Below, piece after piece: positions 63,606-64,000 of a DNA stretch of 64,000 bases. The stretch covers positions 1-64,000 of the forward strand of contig CALHNS010000037.1 of NCBI GenBank assembly GCA_938035125.1, given 5' to 3'. The position numbers were made by a program, and so were the translations under genes. The notes under the pieces are model-generated. The model did not search any database. It was not told where the DNA came from and worked only from the letters and a program-made list of their open reading frames with translations. Position 1 is the stretch's first letter. The number at the start of each line of letters is the position of its first letter. This DNA comes from an uncultured Granulosicoccaceae bacterium (GTDB lineage Bacteria; Pseudomonadota; Gammaproteobacteria; Granulosicoccales; Granulosicoccaceae).

Positions 63606-64000
63606 TCAAACAAATTCTTCATTGGCCGTGGGAAGAAAACCGCCACTTTGGCGAGCCCAAAGTGATGCATAAATGCCGCCCGATTTCACCAGAACATCAT
63701 GAGTGCCCTCCTCAACAACATGCCCATCATGCATCACTATTAACCGATCCATTGCGGCGATCGTGGACAGCCTGTGTGCTATGGCAATAACTGTTTTACC
63801 AGCCATCAGCTCACTTAAATTTTCTTGTATCACCGCTTCCACTTCGCTGTCTAGCGCTGACGTTGCCTCATCTAGCAATAATATTGGTGCATCTTTAAGA
63901 AACATTCTTGCAATAGCGATGCGCTGACGCTGCCCACCGGAAAGTTTTATTCCACGCTCCCCCACGTGTGCATCAAATCCTTTGCGCCCTTTAGGGTCTT
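63606..64000 (-). CDS. ABC transporter ATP-binding/permease protein, C-terminal part (truncated by window edge)
   Basis: [42 protein letters not shown]; frame stays open upstream ([11 protein letters not shown]) to the window end. Confidence 0.93.
   Translation of the reverse strand, partial: DPKGRKGFDAHVGERGIKLSGGQRQRIAIARMFLKDAPILLLDEATSALDSEVEAVIQENLSELMAGKTVIAIAHRLSTIAAMDRLIVMHDGHVVEEGTHDVLVKSGGIYASLWARQSGGFLPTANEEFV

Overview
This 64 kb window is a gene-dense chromosomal segment of a Gram-negative bacterium, most likely gammaproteobacterial judging from gene content and synteny (dusB-fis-purH, accB-accC-prmA, def-fmt-rsmB-trkA, dprA-topA-tsaC-hemF). It is almost entirely housekeeping: LPS/Kdo biosynthesis, malonyl-CoA metabolism, glnE, TrkAH with an NtrYX-like two-component system, translation maturation, heme, purine and fatty-acid synthesis, groESL and dsbD. 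I saw no rRNA, tRNA, CRISPR array, prophage, transposase or defence island, and no convincing new multi-gene system. The observations most worth a second look are: (1) a DsbD with two tandem N-terminal DsbD-alpha domains carrying identical YQGCADIGVCFPP motifs; (2) an NtrX-like regulator whose AAA+ domain lacks GAFTGA and has altered Walker A and B motifs; (3) an srkA/yihE-like gene whose conserved N-terminus has no ATG/GTG/TTG and appears to start at ATA (or ATT); (4) a perfect CIRCE operator overlapping the -10 box of the groESL promoter; (5) a topoisomerase I with a long Lys/Ala/Ser tail and no zinc fingers; (6) a strong hairpin between fis and purH. Product names come from recognising conserved motifs by eye. 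No database search was run.
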